A DNA stretch of 64,000 nucleotides, taken from assembly GCA_029204225.1 (NCBI GenBank), contig CM055101.1:2350528-2414527 (forward strand), read 5' to 3'. This DNA is from Diphasiastrum complanatum (Eukaryota > Streptophyta > Lycopodiopsida > Lycopodiales > Lycopodiaceae). Both the position numbers and the translations under genes were made by a program. The notes under the pieces are model-generated. The model did not search any database. It was given only the letters and a program-made list of their open reading frames with translations, and was not told the DNA's origin. Below are positions 21,701-32,420 of the stretch, piece by piece (position 1 is the stretch's first letter; every line of letters begins with the position of its first letter).

Positions 21701-22404
21701 TTGAAGCTTAAATTTGCAATAACTGAAAAAACCGGCATGTAAAACCCGACTATTACAATAGGGGGCCTGCTGCAATTCGCTCGCGATTGTTGGGTTTGAT
21801 GGAGTTGGTTAGTTATCGAATAAGGAAGCTATGCCAGTCATATGGCACAACGGAGGGGTTAGGGAGTTCCATAAAGGATTCCACTATCTGACTCAGCAGC
21901 GTAGACTGGATTCTATCCTTGCAAAATATTGAAATAACCAGAAAGTTATTCAACAGATGCACAGCCGCCTGAATGACGGGTTCCGTGATAGCTTCTATCT
22001 GGTAACCATTGTTAGTCTCGATGGAGATTGGTTTGAGTGACGAACGGTTTGATCAGAGCTTTGGCGTGGCGATAAGAGATGGGTTGACGATCACCGGACA
22101 TAATGCCAACAGTGACCATCAGGTCGGCGTTAATCCTGACCTTGTACATGGTACCTTGGTACAGGCAGTGGAAAGGAGCCTTGTGCTCATCCCAGGTGGC
22201 GTAAGCGTGAAGGGCGAGGCCCATGTTAATCTCAGAATGGAAGAGCGCCGGGTAAAAACCCATTGCCGCTAGAAGTGGGCTGATTGTCTGTAGCCATGGT
22301 TGGATCAGAGTGTCAGAGGGTAGAGGCCAAATCTGTGTGGCCTTAGGGATGTCATGCTGGATCACCTGTTTGGCGCCAGAGTCTTCAGAGGATGAGGAGG
22401 CCAT
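21701..22404 (-). pseudogene. Unrecognised minus-strand ORF of the gypsy complex
   Basis: The clear frame is 22012-22404 (130 codons), starting MASSSSEDSGAKQVIQ and containing TQIWPLPSDTLIQPWLQ and TVGIMSGDRQPISYRHAKALI. Coding-like sequence may continue leftward with stops. No cysteine knuckle, protease or pol motif is present. Its position after a leader-like region suggests an accessory ORF of a retroelement, but the family is not recognised. Confidence 0.35.
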
Positions 22405-23434
22405 GTTAGCAGTGATGATTAGAGGTCAGAAAAGTAAGAAAAACGGTTGAAAATGGAAAAGATGTGGAAACGGTAGAAAACTGAGAATAACGAGTGTTGG
22501 AAGACAAGGAGTGTAGTTCAGAGTGCAGATCGGTGTTCAGTTATATCAGATGACAGCTGGTAGGAAGTTTGGTAGCAAACGGAGAACTTGATAATTTCAG
22601 AGTAAATTTCGGCAGAGCTTCGCTAGCAAAGGTAACAAATGACTCGAATTCAGCCCTTATATAGCGGAATTTAGAGTGCGTATTAGGTGAAATCCACTTT
22701 CCCTTGTTCAGTTCCACCCAAATTTTGACAGGCACCTTCTTCACAATATTCTAAGACCTCAGGGAAGTATGCGAGAGTTCAGAAGGTGATTTGACTGCTA
22801 TGCGAAGGTTCTGCGAGGGTTCAGACTGTCTGCGAAGGTTCAACTCTCGCAGGAAGTGATCTCTCGCACAACTTGTTTCTGTGATTGGATTTTCAAGATC
22901 AGACCATGTAGGCAGGCTAATTTCACTGTTCCGATTCCATTTACACACCTTGCGGGGGTTGGTAAGATGATCTTGATGCTCTGCGAGGGTTTTGAAAATT
23001 CAGCTTCTGGGAACTTTTGCATACACTAAAAAATGATGATTCCTCCATCAAGAACTCTCGCAGAGATTTTCATGGATTCATCTAGGTCAGATCTGGTGAC
23101 TGTCCAATTTCAAGAGCTATCTCCCAGGGGATCTCAAAAAATCATGAAAAAAGTACTCTTTCAGAGCGTTTTTTGACGAGATCTTGAGATTTTTTGATTT
23201 TTAGCTTTTGTAAACTGGTAATCAGCTTCATCCAGGCTTGATCTGAATCTATTGGTAGTTCTCTAGAAGTTCTGATGGATTCTTGGTAGTAGATCCATCA
23301 GTCAATCTGATAATCTGCTTTCTTTTTTATCCTATCTGAATCTGGATCCTCCTTGGATTCCGATGGATTTTTCCGATCTTGCCAGATCTGGCTGAATCTT
23401 GATGGATTTTAACTTTCCCTTGATCGCCTTGGTT
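22405..23434 (-). other. Leader-like non-coding region rich in CTCTCGCA motifs
   Basis: No gene. The stretch carries repeated CTCTCGCA/TGCGAGAG motifs on both strands, as in the leader at 25.77-26.51 kb. It also has runs of self-complementary AGATCTTGAGATTTTTT-type sequence near 23130-23190. It follows the integrase block. Confidence 0.45.
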
Positions 23435-24328
23435 TTATACATCATACCAAATATGCATAGCTAGTAAGCGTGCTTCACAGAGTTTATGCAGAGCTTCGTG
23501 GCGTAGCTGTAGATATTTGGACTTATTAGGACGTTGCGCGGTGGCAATCCTTAATGAAGGAACTAAAAACTCTACTGGCATCACAACATCCTGACCATAT
23601 ACCAATTGGAAGGGTGTTTGATCAATGCTCCCTTTATATGTTGTCCTGAATGCCCACAGTGCAGCATGCAACTTGTGTTCCCAATCTGATCTGCCAGCTT
23701 CAACTGTTTTCGTGAGCACGCTACACAAGATCTTATTGGATGATTCTGCTTGCCCATTACCACGAAGATAATAAGGCGTACTGGTTCTGTGGATCACGAA
23801 GAATTCCTCCAACAGGACCTTGATGGTCTCGTTGATGAAATGGCTTCCGCAATCACTGACTAGTTCCACCGGGCATCCGAAGCGCACAATGATATTTTCA
23901 TAAAGGAAGTTGGCAGTGGTCCTAGCATCAACTACTCTTACTACCTTGGCTTCAACCCATTTGGTGAGGTAGTCTGTGGCTACGATTATGTATCGAGCCT
24001 GGGAACTCCTTGCTGCAGGGTGAATTGGACCAATATAATCTAATCCCCATTTTTTGAACGGTGCTTGGGCTAAGACTGAGTGTAGTAAATCATAGTTTAA
24101 TCTCGTTGGTCTCCTTGCCCTTTGGCACACATCTCACTTTTTCAAGTATTCCTCCGTATCTTTATGAATCGTTGGCCACCAACATCCTGATTGCAAAACC
24201 TTGCGAACTGTAATGTCAGATGCAAAATGACCCCCACCCATGCCTTCATGTGAAAGCGAATGCATAGCAGCCGTAATTTCTTCCGTCTTGGCGCTGAGTT
24301 TCAGCTGCATAGGCCGAAACATATTCAT
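23435..24328 (-). pseudogene. Ty3/gypsy integrase
   Basis: Two minus-strand frames, 24134-24328 and 23435-24130, are separated by one stop. The first has the H-H-C-C zinc-binding domain (HSLSHEGMGGGHF...), with CQRARRP at the start of the second. The catalytic core shows DYIGPIHP, VATDYLTKWVEA, VSDCGSHFINE (SDxGxxF form) and RGNGQAESSNK, so the Asp-Asp-Glu residues appear present. It follows the gag zinc-knuckle region with only about 50 bp between, so protease, RT and RNase H are missing here. Confidence 0.88.
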
Positions 24329-24374
24329 TTATGGCAGGATCCATAAATGGTTCATCTGGTCCATACCATTGCTG

Positions 24375-25590
24375 CTACTCAAGTTGAGGTGGCATTTGCA
24401 TCTTTGGTTCCGCTGCTGTCAGGTTTACATAGGCCACTTGTTGATTGGCTGGCCTTTGTGGAGCAGGTAAGGCCATACATTGTGGTTGATTTGGTGTGTC
24501 GTACCTTGGTGCCGCGTTGGGTGCCCCTTGATGATAAGGATAAGAAGTTTGATAAGGACTTCTCTTCTGTTGAACAATCCGGGAGTTAAACGGGCAAAAT
24601 GCCGTATCGTGCGATGTTGCATTGCACAGATGGCAGAATCCATGTATTAGTCTCATATTTTGCTTTAGGACTGGACACTCATTCGTTGTATGGTTTTGCA
24701 TGCATACTGAACACCATACATTCTCCCATCGAGGGTACTGCAACTAGTTCGGTTCCTGTTGATGTAGAGTTACTGCTACAGTTCCCTGTAAGGCTTTCAG
24801 TTTTTGGTGAAACTGTGCCGTAAGTTGTTCCATCTGTTATTTATGTAATTTTGTCATTTGCTCCAGTAGCAGTTCTGAGGATAGAGCAGATGTGTTTGAC
24901 AATGATGATGCGATCGAGGGAGTAGGAGTGTGGGTAGAAGGATATTCATCGTCAGTTCCCTCATTCTCTTCCTTGATGACATCTTCCATAGCTTCTTGCA
25001 GAGTAGCGTACTGTTCCCGTTGTTTCAGTTCTCTTCTGATGCTTCGTAGTAATCCGGATAGGAACCACATAATCACCGCATGATCGGGAGTCAGGGCTGC
25101 ACTGCACTCGGATCGTAGATGTTTGACCCGTTCAATATAGTCCTGGATCCTTTTTCGTTTTCCCATCTTGACTTTGCTCAGCAGGAGAAACGGGTCTTCC
25201 AAGAACTTTCTTGGTTTAAAGCGGGTAATGAGTGCCGCTTTAACCGCTTCCCAGGTGGATTTCTCTTCCTCTTACAGGTTGAAAAACCAATCCTGAGCCA
25301 CTGTTAGTAAGGACATAGGGAATAGCATCAGTTTCTCCGCAGGTGTCTGTTCGCCGTAGATTTCACAAGTTTGCTCGTAGATCTGGAGGAATCGGATGAG
25401 ATCTGATGATCTGTCGTATTTTGGTATTTCCATCCATGGTGCTCTCCGTACTGCCAGGTACGGGTTGGCCCATTGGATCCTTTGGTGTTGGTTCCGATTT
25501 TGCCTCTTGTTGCACAGTTGCTAATCTGGGAAGGTGTGGTGTCTGATTTGCTATCCTTCGTGCTATTAATCATCCCGATCTCAGATTCAT
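24375..25590 (-). pseudogene. Ty3/gypsy gag
   Basis: The start ATG at 25590 reads MNLRSG, followed almost at once by a stop. The same start without that stop occurs in the plus-strand copy at 61037. Downstream pieces read FLEDPFLLLSKVKMGKRKR and DYIERVKHLRSEC (capsid), then a cysteine-rich knuckle (WCSVCMQNHTTNECP and CHLCNATSHDTAFC). Several stops and frame shifts divide it (25328-25573, 24837-25202, 24375-24743). The two cysteine clusters form an atypical paired zinc-knuckle arrangement. Confidence 0.82.
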
Positions 25591-26862
25591 CCTATGGTGG
25601 GTTCCAAAGTGATTGGATATTGCTTATCGAATAGGATACAGTCTAGATCTTCAAGGATCTGATCGATCTGATAGGACGGAAGTGAATTTTAGGCCTTTTA
25701 CGGTGGTTTTTTCTTGATAATTTAATACTCCTTGCACTGATTGACCTGAGATTTTGACAGTAGCTGGATCTGATGCAGATCTTTATACTGATCATGTCTG
25801 CAAGGGTTATCTTGTGCGAGGGTTGGCTGTGTGAGGCTTCTTTAGCTATTCTTGCAGGTAAAAAACTTGATATCTTTTAGATCTCTAGGAAGTAACTCTC
25901 GCAAGATTCACAGTAGCTGGATCTGGGTCAGATCTCACTATAGAATTCTCTACGAGAGCTAACTCTCGCAAGAAGTGAAAATTTTACTGTCTACAAGGGT
26001 TCAAAACCACTTTTTTGGCTTGATCTTCACCCTAACTCTCGCAGGCTTCATCACTGATGTAAATTGCCATTCTGAATCGATTGAGAGGGTCTGCGAGAGT
26101 TCTTACTGGAAGGATTTGTTGGATCTTCACTTTTTAGTGATTTTTTAGCACTTAAATCCAATTTTCTGCTCACTGAAATCAGACCTACTCTCGCAAGCTC
26201 TTTTGTGTCCTGGTCTCACTAAGATGGAACTTCAGAATCCTCTGCGAGAGTTCTTGACCACTGGAACTGAAAATTTTGCTGTCTACGAGGGTTCACTAGT
26301 AGTTTTCTATCTTTTTTTCCCTCGCACAGACACTTAGATATCAAACTAACTCTCGCAAGCTTCTCTGTGTCCTGGTCTCACTGAGATGAAACTTCAGAGG
26401 GCTCTGTGAGAGTTCTTACGAAGATTTGAATTTTTTTGTATTTTTTCAAAAGTGATTTGAATTTTTATGATTTTTCTCTGATTTTTACAATCTGCTTAGA
26501 ACTAACTCTCGCAGGCTTCTATGAAGGGCTGGGACAATACCTTGGAGCTGCTGCTAGTCATGCAAGGGTTAATTCGCACTGATTTTGGAGATATAAAAAT
26601 CTGATGAAATTTTAAGCTCTTTTTCCCTCCAAAATGCAGATTGGTGTGTTTTTGAGATTTTTTGGCTAGTTGGTTTGGGTTTCAAGCCCTTATAGGCTGT
26701 TCATGGCCTCCTCTACCCTCTGACACCTCCTCCACTAGTTGTGAACAGCCCAAACACAAAAAAATACAGAAAACTAACTCTAAACTTCCAAAAATCTACC
26801 TAAACTATTCTAAAAAACAAGAAAATAGCTAAAATACAGCTAAACTAGTTAGAGGAAACCTA
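25591..26862 (-). other. Gypsy 5' leader, motif-rich and non-coding
   Basis: Between gag and the PBS. Between 25790 and 26515 the motif CTCTCGCA or its complement recurs about every 50-100 bp in both orientations. 26457-26745 is the block duplicated at 15440-15712. No open frame of note. Confidence 0.6.
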
Positions 26863-26880
26863 TCCTCGGCAACGGCGCCA
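26863..26880 (-). promoter_or_regulatory. Gypsy primer-binding site (tRNA-Asp-like)
   Basis: The minus strand reads TGGCGCCGTTGCCGAGGA, the form used by many plant Ty3/gypsy elements and usually assigned to Asp tRNA. It is one base from the LTR border at 26882 and defines the right LTR as the 5' LTR of a minus-strand element. Confidence 0.88.
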
Positions 26881-26881
26881 C

Positions 26882-27706
26882 TGTAGGGTCGAAGATCTCG
26901 CGTAGTATAGCTCTCCCGCCTGTCAACAAGGGTTAGATCACTGGATAGGTGCCTAACTATGTATAGATGCTACTTTTAGTTAGTTTCCTACTTTCTCCCT
27001 TAACTCTACTCACCACTAACACTACTCTCCTTTAACTCTACTCCTCTACACTAACATTCATCATGATTTGGGTGAAGGAAAGGGACAGAAAAGAAGAGGT
27101 TGAGAAGAGAAGAGAGAAAGAGTGAGAGATAGAGAGTGAGGGTGGAGGTTAGCTCAATTGCTCCTTATGCTTGCTAATGGAAAAACATTCACTATGGCAA
27201 ACAATAAACATGAAAATAGAAAGCAATGGAAAACACAATCAAGAGCATTAGCAAGTAGTGAATAGCAAATGAGGATGCTTCTCTTCCAAAAATGGTAGAG
27301 TTTTCTCCTTCTCATTAAGCATGAAAAATAGTGTACAAATGGTGTCTTTTTATAAAATGGAGAAGGCCCTTGCCCCTCAAGCCTATTGGCTAATATTCAC
27401 AATGATCCTATCCATTCATCTTGGACCCAACTTGATCCAAGGGTCCACAAAAAGTACATTAGAAATCACAAGATTCATGTGAGTCCCAATTTGGACCCAA
27501 CTCTAAAAAGTGATCTCTAAGTTTAAAAATGACATTGGGCCTCTAGTTTTATTTAATTCCAAGGCTCAAGTCATGTTTATTTTATTTACAACTTTATTTG
27601 TGTGCTCATTGGGCCATGGGCTTATACACGCAGGATGCCATGCCCTCGCAACACATTTTATTGGATGATTTTATTTATTTACACTTTGTTGGGAATACCC
27701 CCAACA
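26882..27706 (-). repeat. Ty3/gypsy LTR, right copy (825 bp)
   Basis: Direct repeat of 14530-15353 with the same borders, TGTAGGGTCG and CCCCCAACA. It is the 5' LTR by orientation. Differences from the left copy are spread along the length, including small indels, so the pair is not fresh. Confidence 0.92.
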
Positions 27707-28588
27707 ATGGTGAAGATAGGCCAACAAACCCTCAGACAGCAAACAAACAAAACCAAGCAGGGTTTGCTCAGATTAAACTACCCTCAACAGGTTGCAAATG
27801 GATCTCACAGATGACTGACAGCGCACTCTTCATCCTCCTAGCAAAAGAAACTGAACACAGTTGGCTTTTTGGTTAGCAAACGGTTGAAAAGTTGAACTTG
27901 TTGACTAACCACAAACTAACTATCTACAAGAAGATAAGATAGGCCAGTTTGTAGCGCCTGATAGAGCAATTAAAAGACTACAAGATCAGCACTTTCAAGA
28001 GCAGGGATGGGTAAATAACCAGCAACCCACAGAGTTTAGATAGTGATTATGACAACAATTGACAGAGAATCTATACAGACTGTAAACTAGTAATGAATAG
28101 TCACAACTAATCTCTCAGATCTCTGACATACATTCTGTCTGTCACATATAGAACTGCAAGAAAGTGACTTAGAAATTTTTAAAGCAATGTGGGATCAATT
28201 TTCCACACTCAAATCCCTGCCAATGGCTTAGTAAGGTCTGCCACAATTTCAAACCTGCAACCAAGATTAGAAGGCTTTGAAATCCTCACAGCCTGCAATA
28301 AAGTATTAGAGGCACAAAGAGATAAACTCACAATCCACAAACAATAATCTAGAGAATAAACACAATGCTATAAATCAACCAACGAATCAATAGCAATGAA
28401 TGAATAGCAGTTTGCAGCAAAGATCCAACAAAGAGATTAGAGTGGAAGGCACCAGACAGATTGGCCTCTTCTCCTTTCCTCCTCCTTGCTTCTATGGAAT
28501 TGAGCACAAATTGGAACTGGAAGAGACGGGAGACACCAAGCAAAACAGCTTCTACTCCTTCCCTTTCTCCCCAAGCTTCTCCACACAA

Positions 28589-28590
<2 letters not shown>
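27707..28590. other. No recognised gene
   Basis: Sequence outside the right gypsy LTR. It contains no domain I can identify and no continuation of the copia interrupted at 14530. Confidence 0.35.

Positions 28591-28667
<77 letters not shown>
28591..28667. repeat. (CT)n microsatellite
   Basis: An uninterrupted CT run of about 77 bp. Frames reading Ser-Leu or Arg-Glu repeats on either strand come from it and are not genes. Confidence 0.97.
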
Positions 28668-28668
<1 letters not shown>

Positions 28669-29154
28669 AGAAGATGACAATGAGAATGGGAATGTTGTCC
28701 CACACCCCTCCCTATACGTAGGGGCTCAATGGGCTAGACGTGCACCCCTTCAAGAAATGGGGCACCTCCTTATGACTTTTCAAAAACTGACTCTAAAAAT
28801 AGAGCACTAGCCCAAATTCATTTTTTAGCACCTAACTTGGCCTCAATTTGCAATTTCAAAGTCAAGTTGGGTCCTATTTACGATTTCAAATTTTATGGGC
28901 TCAAACCAAGTTTTTAATTACTAGTACTGTATTACAAAAATACTTGGCACCTCCTAGTCCTGACAAACCCAAAAACTAGGGGCATAGGCCGCATAAATAA
29001 AATTTTCATACAACGTAATTCACCAAATGAATAGTATTTTAATAGCAGTGCAACTGGCCATTATGGGCCATTTACATGTTGTTTTTTAACAGTTCCACGT
29101 CAGCGTAATAGCGCGCGACGATGATTTTTCGTCAAAAATAGCTTGAAAAAAGAG
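28668..29154. other. No recognised gene
   Basis: Plain AT-rich sequence between the microsatellite and the broken 3' end of the copia relic. There is no LTR here, although one would be expected downstream of an intact copia. Confidence 0.35.
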
Positions 29155-31665
29155 TCTTTTTCCCCACAAACATGTGTTGACTTAGCTTATGAACACAAAA
29201 GCTTTGATCAGGCCTAGTCACTGTTAACCATATAAGTGAGCCTATAAGACTCCTATAAATAGTGATGTCCATAAAGGATTTTTCATCATCTTTCATAGGA
29301 ACTTTTACAGTGTGCTCCATAGGTGTATCTATGCCTTTACGATTTTCCATATGAAATTTCCTGAGCATGGAAAGTGCATATCTACTTTGGCTTATAAATG
29401 CATGACCTTTCCAAAAATCTATTTCAAGGCCTAGAATATAGTGAAGAACTCCTAAGTCCTGCGTCTTAAACTCAGTACCAAGTGCATGATTAGTTTCTTC
29501 AACTAACTTCTCATTATTTCTACAAAGAATGATATCATTTACATAGATGAGAAGTATAATTACAAAGTTATCTACAAACTTATAATACGGTGAAGGGTCA
29601 TATTCACTTAGACAAAATCCGAGTGATATGAGATAGGAGTTGAGCCTTGCATAACAAGACCTTGGTGCTTGTTTCAGTCCATACAAACTTTTGAACAAAA
29701 GACAAACTTTTGATTCATCATCTTCCTTCACAAAACCTAGAGGCTGCTCCATGTAAATCTCCTCGTCAAAGTAACCATTGGAAAATGCATTAGAAACATC
29801 AAGCTGGAACATACTCCATTTGTGAAAACATGCAAGAGATATGAGTATTCAATTTGTTACCATCTTTGCAACTGGTGCAAAGGTGTCTTCATAGTCAAGA
29901 CCTTTGATCTTTGAGTAGTCTTTCGCACAAAGTCTTGTTTTATACTTATTGATAGATCCATCATGATTATACTTGATTCTAAATACCCACTTACATCCAA
30001 TCACATGCATGTTGTTTGGTGGCTCCACAAGCGCCCACGTGTTGTTTGACATCAAGGCTTCAAACTCTTGGGCCATTGCTTCAACCCACTCCTTGGATTG
30101 AAGTGCTTCTTGGACATCTTTAGGCTCTTCATCTGATATGAAGAGGGCGTGATAGGAAGTTTCACCTTCCATTTGCCTTCCTTCTTCATCATATGTGAGC
30201 CTCCTTGGCTCAGATCTTGCTTTTGTAGATCTTTTGGGTGTGGTGTCTTGAATTTGCTCCTCCTCAAGCCTCGGCCTCACCACCTCTTGAGCAGCATCAA
30301 AATTGATGATTGTAGATCTTGCATGAGTCTTCTTCTGTGCATCATCCAAGTTAAACTTTTGATCTTCATGGAAGATCACATCTCTACTAGCAATATTCTT
30401 GTCAGTAGAAGGAAGATATACTTTGTATGCTAGATGCATACACTTGGAAGCCTATTACAAAGATAGTTTGCACATGCAACTGTCTCTCCCCAAAATTCTT
30501 TAGGCAGTGAAGCTTCTAGCCTAATGGCTTTTGCACATTCACACAAAGTTCTATTTTCTCTCTCAGCAACTCCATTTTGCTGAGGAGTATATGAACAAGA
30601 AAACTCTCTTTGAATACCCTCTCTCTCACAAAAGTCTTTAAACTTATTGGAGGTGTATTCTCCTCCACTATCACTTCTAAAAGCTTTGAACTTGAAACTA
30701 AGAAAAACATCATAAACCATGGCTTTAGAAGACAACATATAGATCCAAGAGTATCTTGTATAATCATCTACAAAGGAGACAAAACAATTTGCTCCTCCTT
30801 TGCTCTTAATTGATGGGAAATGAACATCATAGTGCACAAGTTCAAATGGTTGCTTTGTCTTGATACCTGATCTAGGAAAAGGCCTTTTGTGTGATTTTGC
30901 CAGCACACAAGCTTCACAAGGTAGAAGCTCCTTTGACAGTGTCTTTGGTAGTCCAACAACTTTTCCTTGACCACAAATTGCATGGCTTTGAAATTGGGAT
31001 GTCCCAATCTCTTATGTCACAGATCCTCCTGAAGGACCTTGGTCTCATAAGCAATATCTGAAATGTTAGCACTCTCCCTAGAATCTAGTTTGTACAACTT
31101 TCCAATTCTAGATCCTCTAGCAATAACTTCATTTTCTCTTGATATTATACACTTTTCAACATGAAACTTGAAATTCAATCCACTATCAAACAACTGTCCT
31201 ACACTAATGAGATTTTTGGTTAGTCTAGGTATATAAAGTACATCATGCAAACACAAAGATTTTGATGATGATACATGCAGTGGAATACTACCTATTCTTT
31301 CAATCCTACACTCTACATCATTAGCAGTATAGATTGATCTTTTTGCACCTAGATATGGCATGAGATTAGTGAAAGAGTTCCTAGAACTAGACATATGGGA
31401 ACTAGCCCCACTATCTATCCACCAGACTTCTTCATTCTTAAAAGGAAAAGATGAAAAAGTAGACATCATTAATGAATCCTCTCTTTCACTCTCAACACCC
31501 TTACACATCCTCATTAGTGAGGTTAGACTGCTTAGATTGGTTTTTCTTCTTGAAACGGTTTGATGCATAGTGTTCTTTCTTGCCACAAAAAAAACACTTG
31601 ACCTTTGACAACTTCTTCTTGCCACTGAATGTTGCAGCTTGTGAGGATTGATCCTCACCACCTAT
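29155..31665 (-). pseudogene. Ty1/copia polyprotein relic, family 2 copy C
   Basis: Minus-strand order: zinc knuckle remnant, protease (WWIDSGASSHM), gag-pre-integrase (LTKNLISVGQLFDSG), integrase (SFVDDYTRYSWIY, RSDSGGEYTS, SYTPQQNGVAERENR) and RT (CKWVFRIKY, DVSNAFSNGYFDEEIYM, SLYGLKQAPRS). RNase H is missing: homology stops after KLSQHM near 29172. Compared with the plus-strand copy at 46255-56010 it has lost ten residues inside integrase and about 70 between integrase and RT. The catalytic YVDD is YVND, an Asp-to-Asn change that should abolish activity. Gag is cut at 31665. No LTR is attached. Confidence 0.87.
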
Positions 31666-31684
31666 CACAAAACACTCTTCATCA

Positions 31685-31720
31685 GAGACAAGTCAAGAGG
31701 CAAGGACAAAGGACAACAAC
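31685..31720 (+). pseudogene. Inverted copia gag scrap
   Basis: acaagtcaagaggcaaggac and the following bases match family 2 gag at about 46735-46768 on the plus strand (DKSRGK...GQQH), while the adjacent copy C runs on the minus strand. This marks a head-to-head inversion breakpoint inside gag. Confidence 0.6.
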
Positions 31721-31722
31721 AT

Positions 31723-32408
31723 TTTCTATTGGCTAAAAAGACCAAAATCATGTTCTTTAGGCATATGCCACATGGCATCAATCTAGAGATTGCATGAAGC
31801 CACATTATGAGATTAGGTGTCAAATCCCATGTGTAGAGGTCTTCTCACATGTGTGGAATAAGCTGAGGAAGTCGAATTTGCAATTCTAGAAGAGTTTTTC
31901 CTAGTTCTCTACATAGAAGAAAAATGGACCAAAAGTGCTCAAAATAGAGGTTTTGTCCAAGTGTCAATTTTGCATGATGAATCATCACATGACAAAGCAC
32001 CCTCACACATGTGGGATCAGAGGGATGATCAGTACCACGAGCTCTCACTTTTTGTATATATAGAGCCACATTTGGCCATAATCATTAAGCAACACCAATC
32101 TTGGTTTTGGAGGCAATTCTTGTCAATTTCATCATTTGTCTTGATTTTTTTTTATAGTTTTGAGTTCCTATCATATTTTACTTTGATTTCAGGCTGGAGT
32201 CCATACTCTGATAGGTTTTCACACATGTGAAACCAGCAAGTACAATTTCCATTCTTTTATGATTGTTCTTGTTATATTTTCTCATCTAAATTTGATCTAG
32301 ATTGATCTAAATCTTGTGTAGATTGGTAGATCAATTTTATCTAACATCCAATCACTCTTGTGGATCATTTTAGGATCCATTCTTGGTCCAATTTTGTAGA
32401 TTTCCACA
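31723..32408 (+). repeat. 5' LTR of a non-autonomous element (5'-truncated)
   Basis: Matches 34862-35542. It lacks the first ~150 bp present in the 3' LTR, being cut at ttggctaaaaag. The end TTTCCACA is followed immediately by the PBS. It contains three CACATGTG palindromes (31846, 32006, 32222). Confidence 0.88.
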
Positions 32409-32420
32409 TGGTATCAGAGC
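32409..32420 (+). promoter_or_regulatory. Copia-type primer-binding site
   Basis: TGGTATCAGAGC directly adjoins the LTR end, identical to the initiator-Met tRNA complement used by the copia elements of this window. Confidence 0.9.

Larger units (their letters stand above)
14530..27706 (-). mobile_element. Rearranged minus-strand Ty3/gypsy complex (13.2 kb)
   Basis: Two same-orientation LTRs bracket, in transcription order: PBS, leader, gag, integrase, motif-rich non-coding DNA, an unknown ORF, plus-strand foreign pieces, protease-RT-RNase H, and a second leader block. Normal gypsy order is gag-protease-RT-RNase H-integrase. Integrase therefore comes too early, and protease-RT-RNase H sits apart. 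The complex is either two deleted relatives joined by recombination or one element rearranged around inserted DNA. The flanks show no matching target-site duplication. Confidence 0.7.

Noticed and set aside
22012-22272. Plus-strand frame at 22009-22272
   Set aside because: It overlaps the minus-strand frame that has the better start and context; likely a shadow.
28591-28667. Open frames encoding long Ser-Leu or Arg-Glu repeats
   Set aside because: They are translations of the CT microsatellite, and the same occurs at 37074-37212; no coding evidence.
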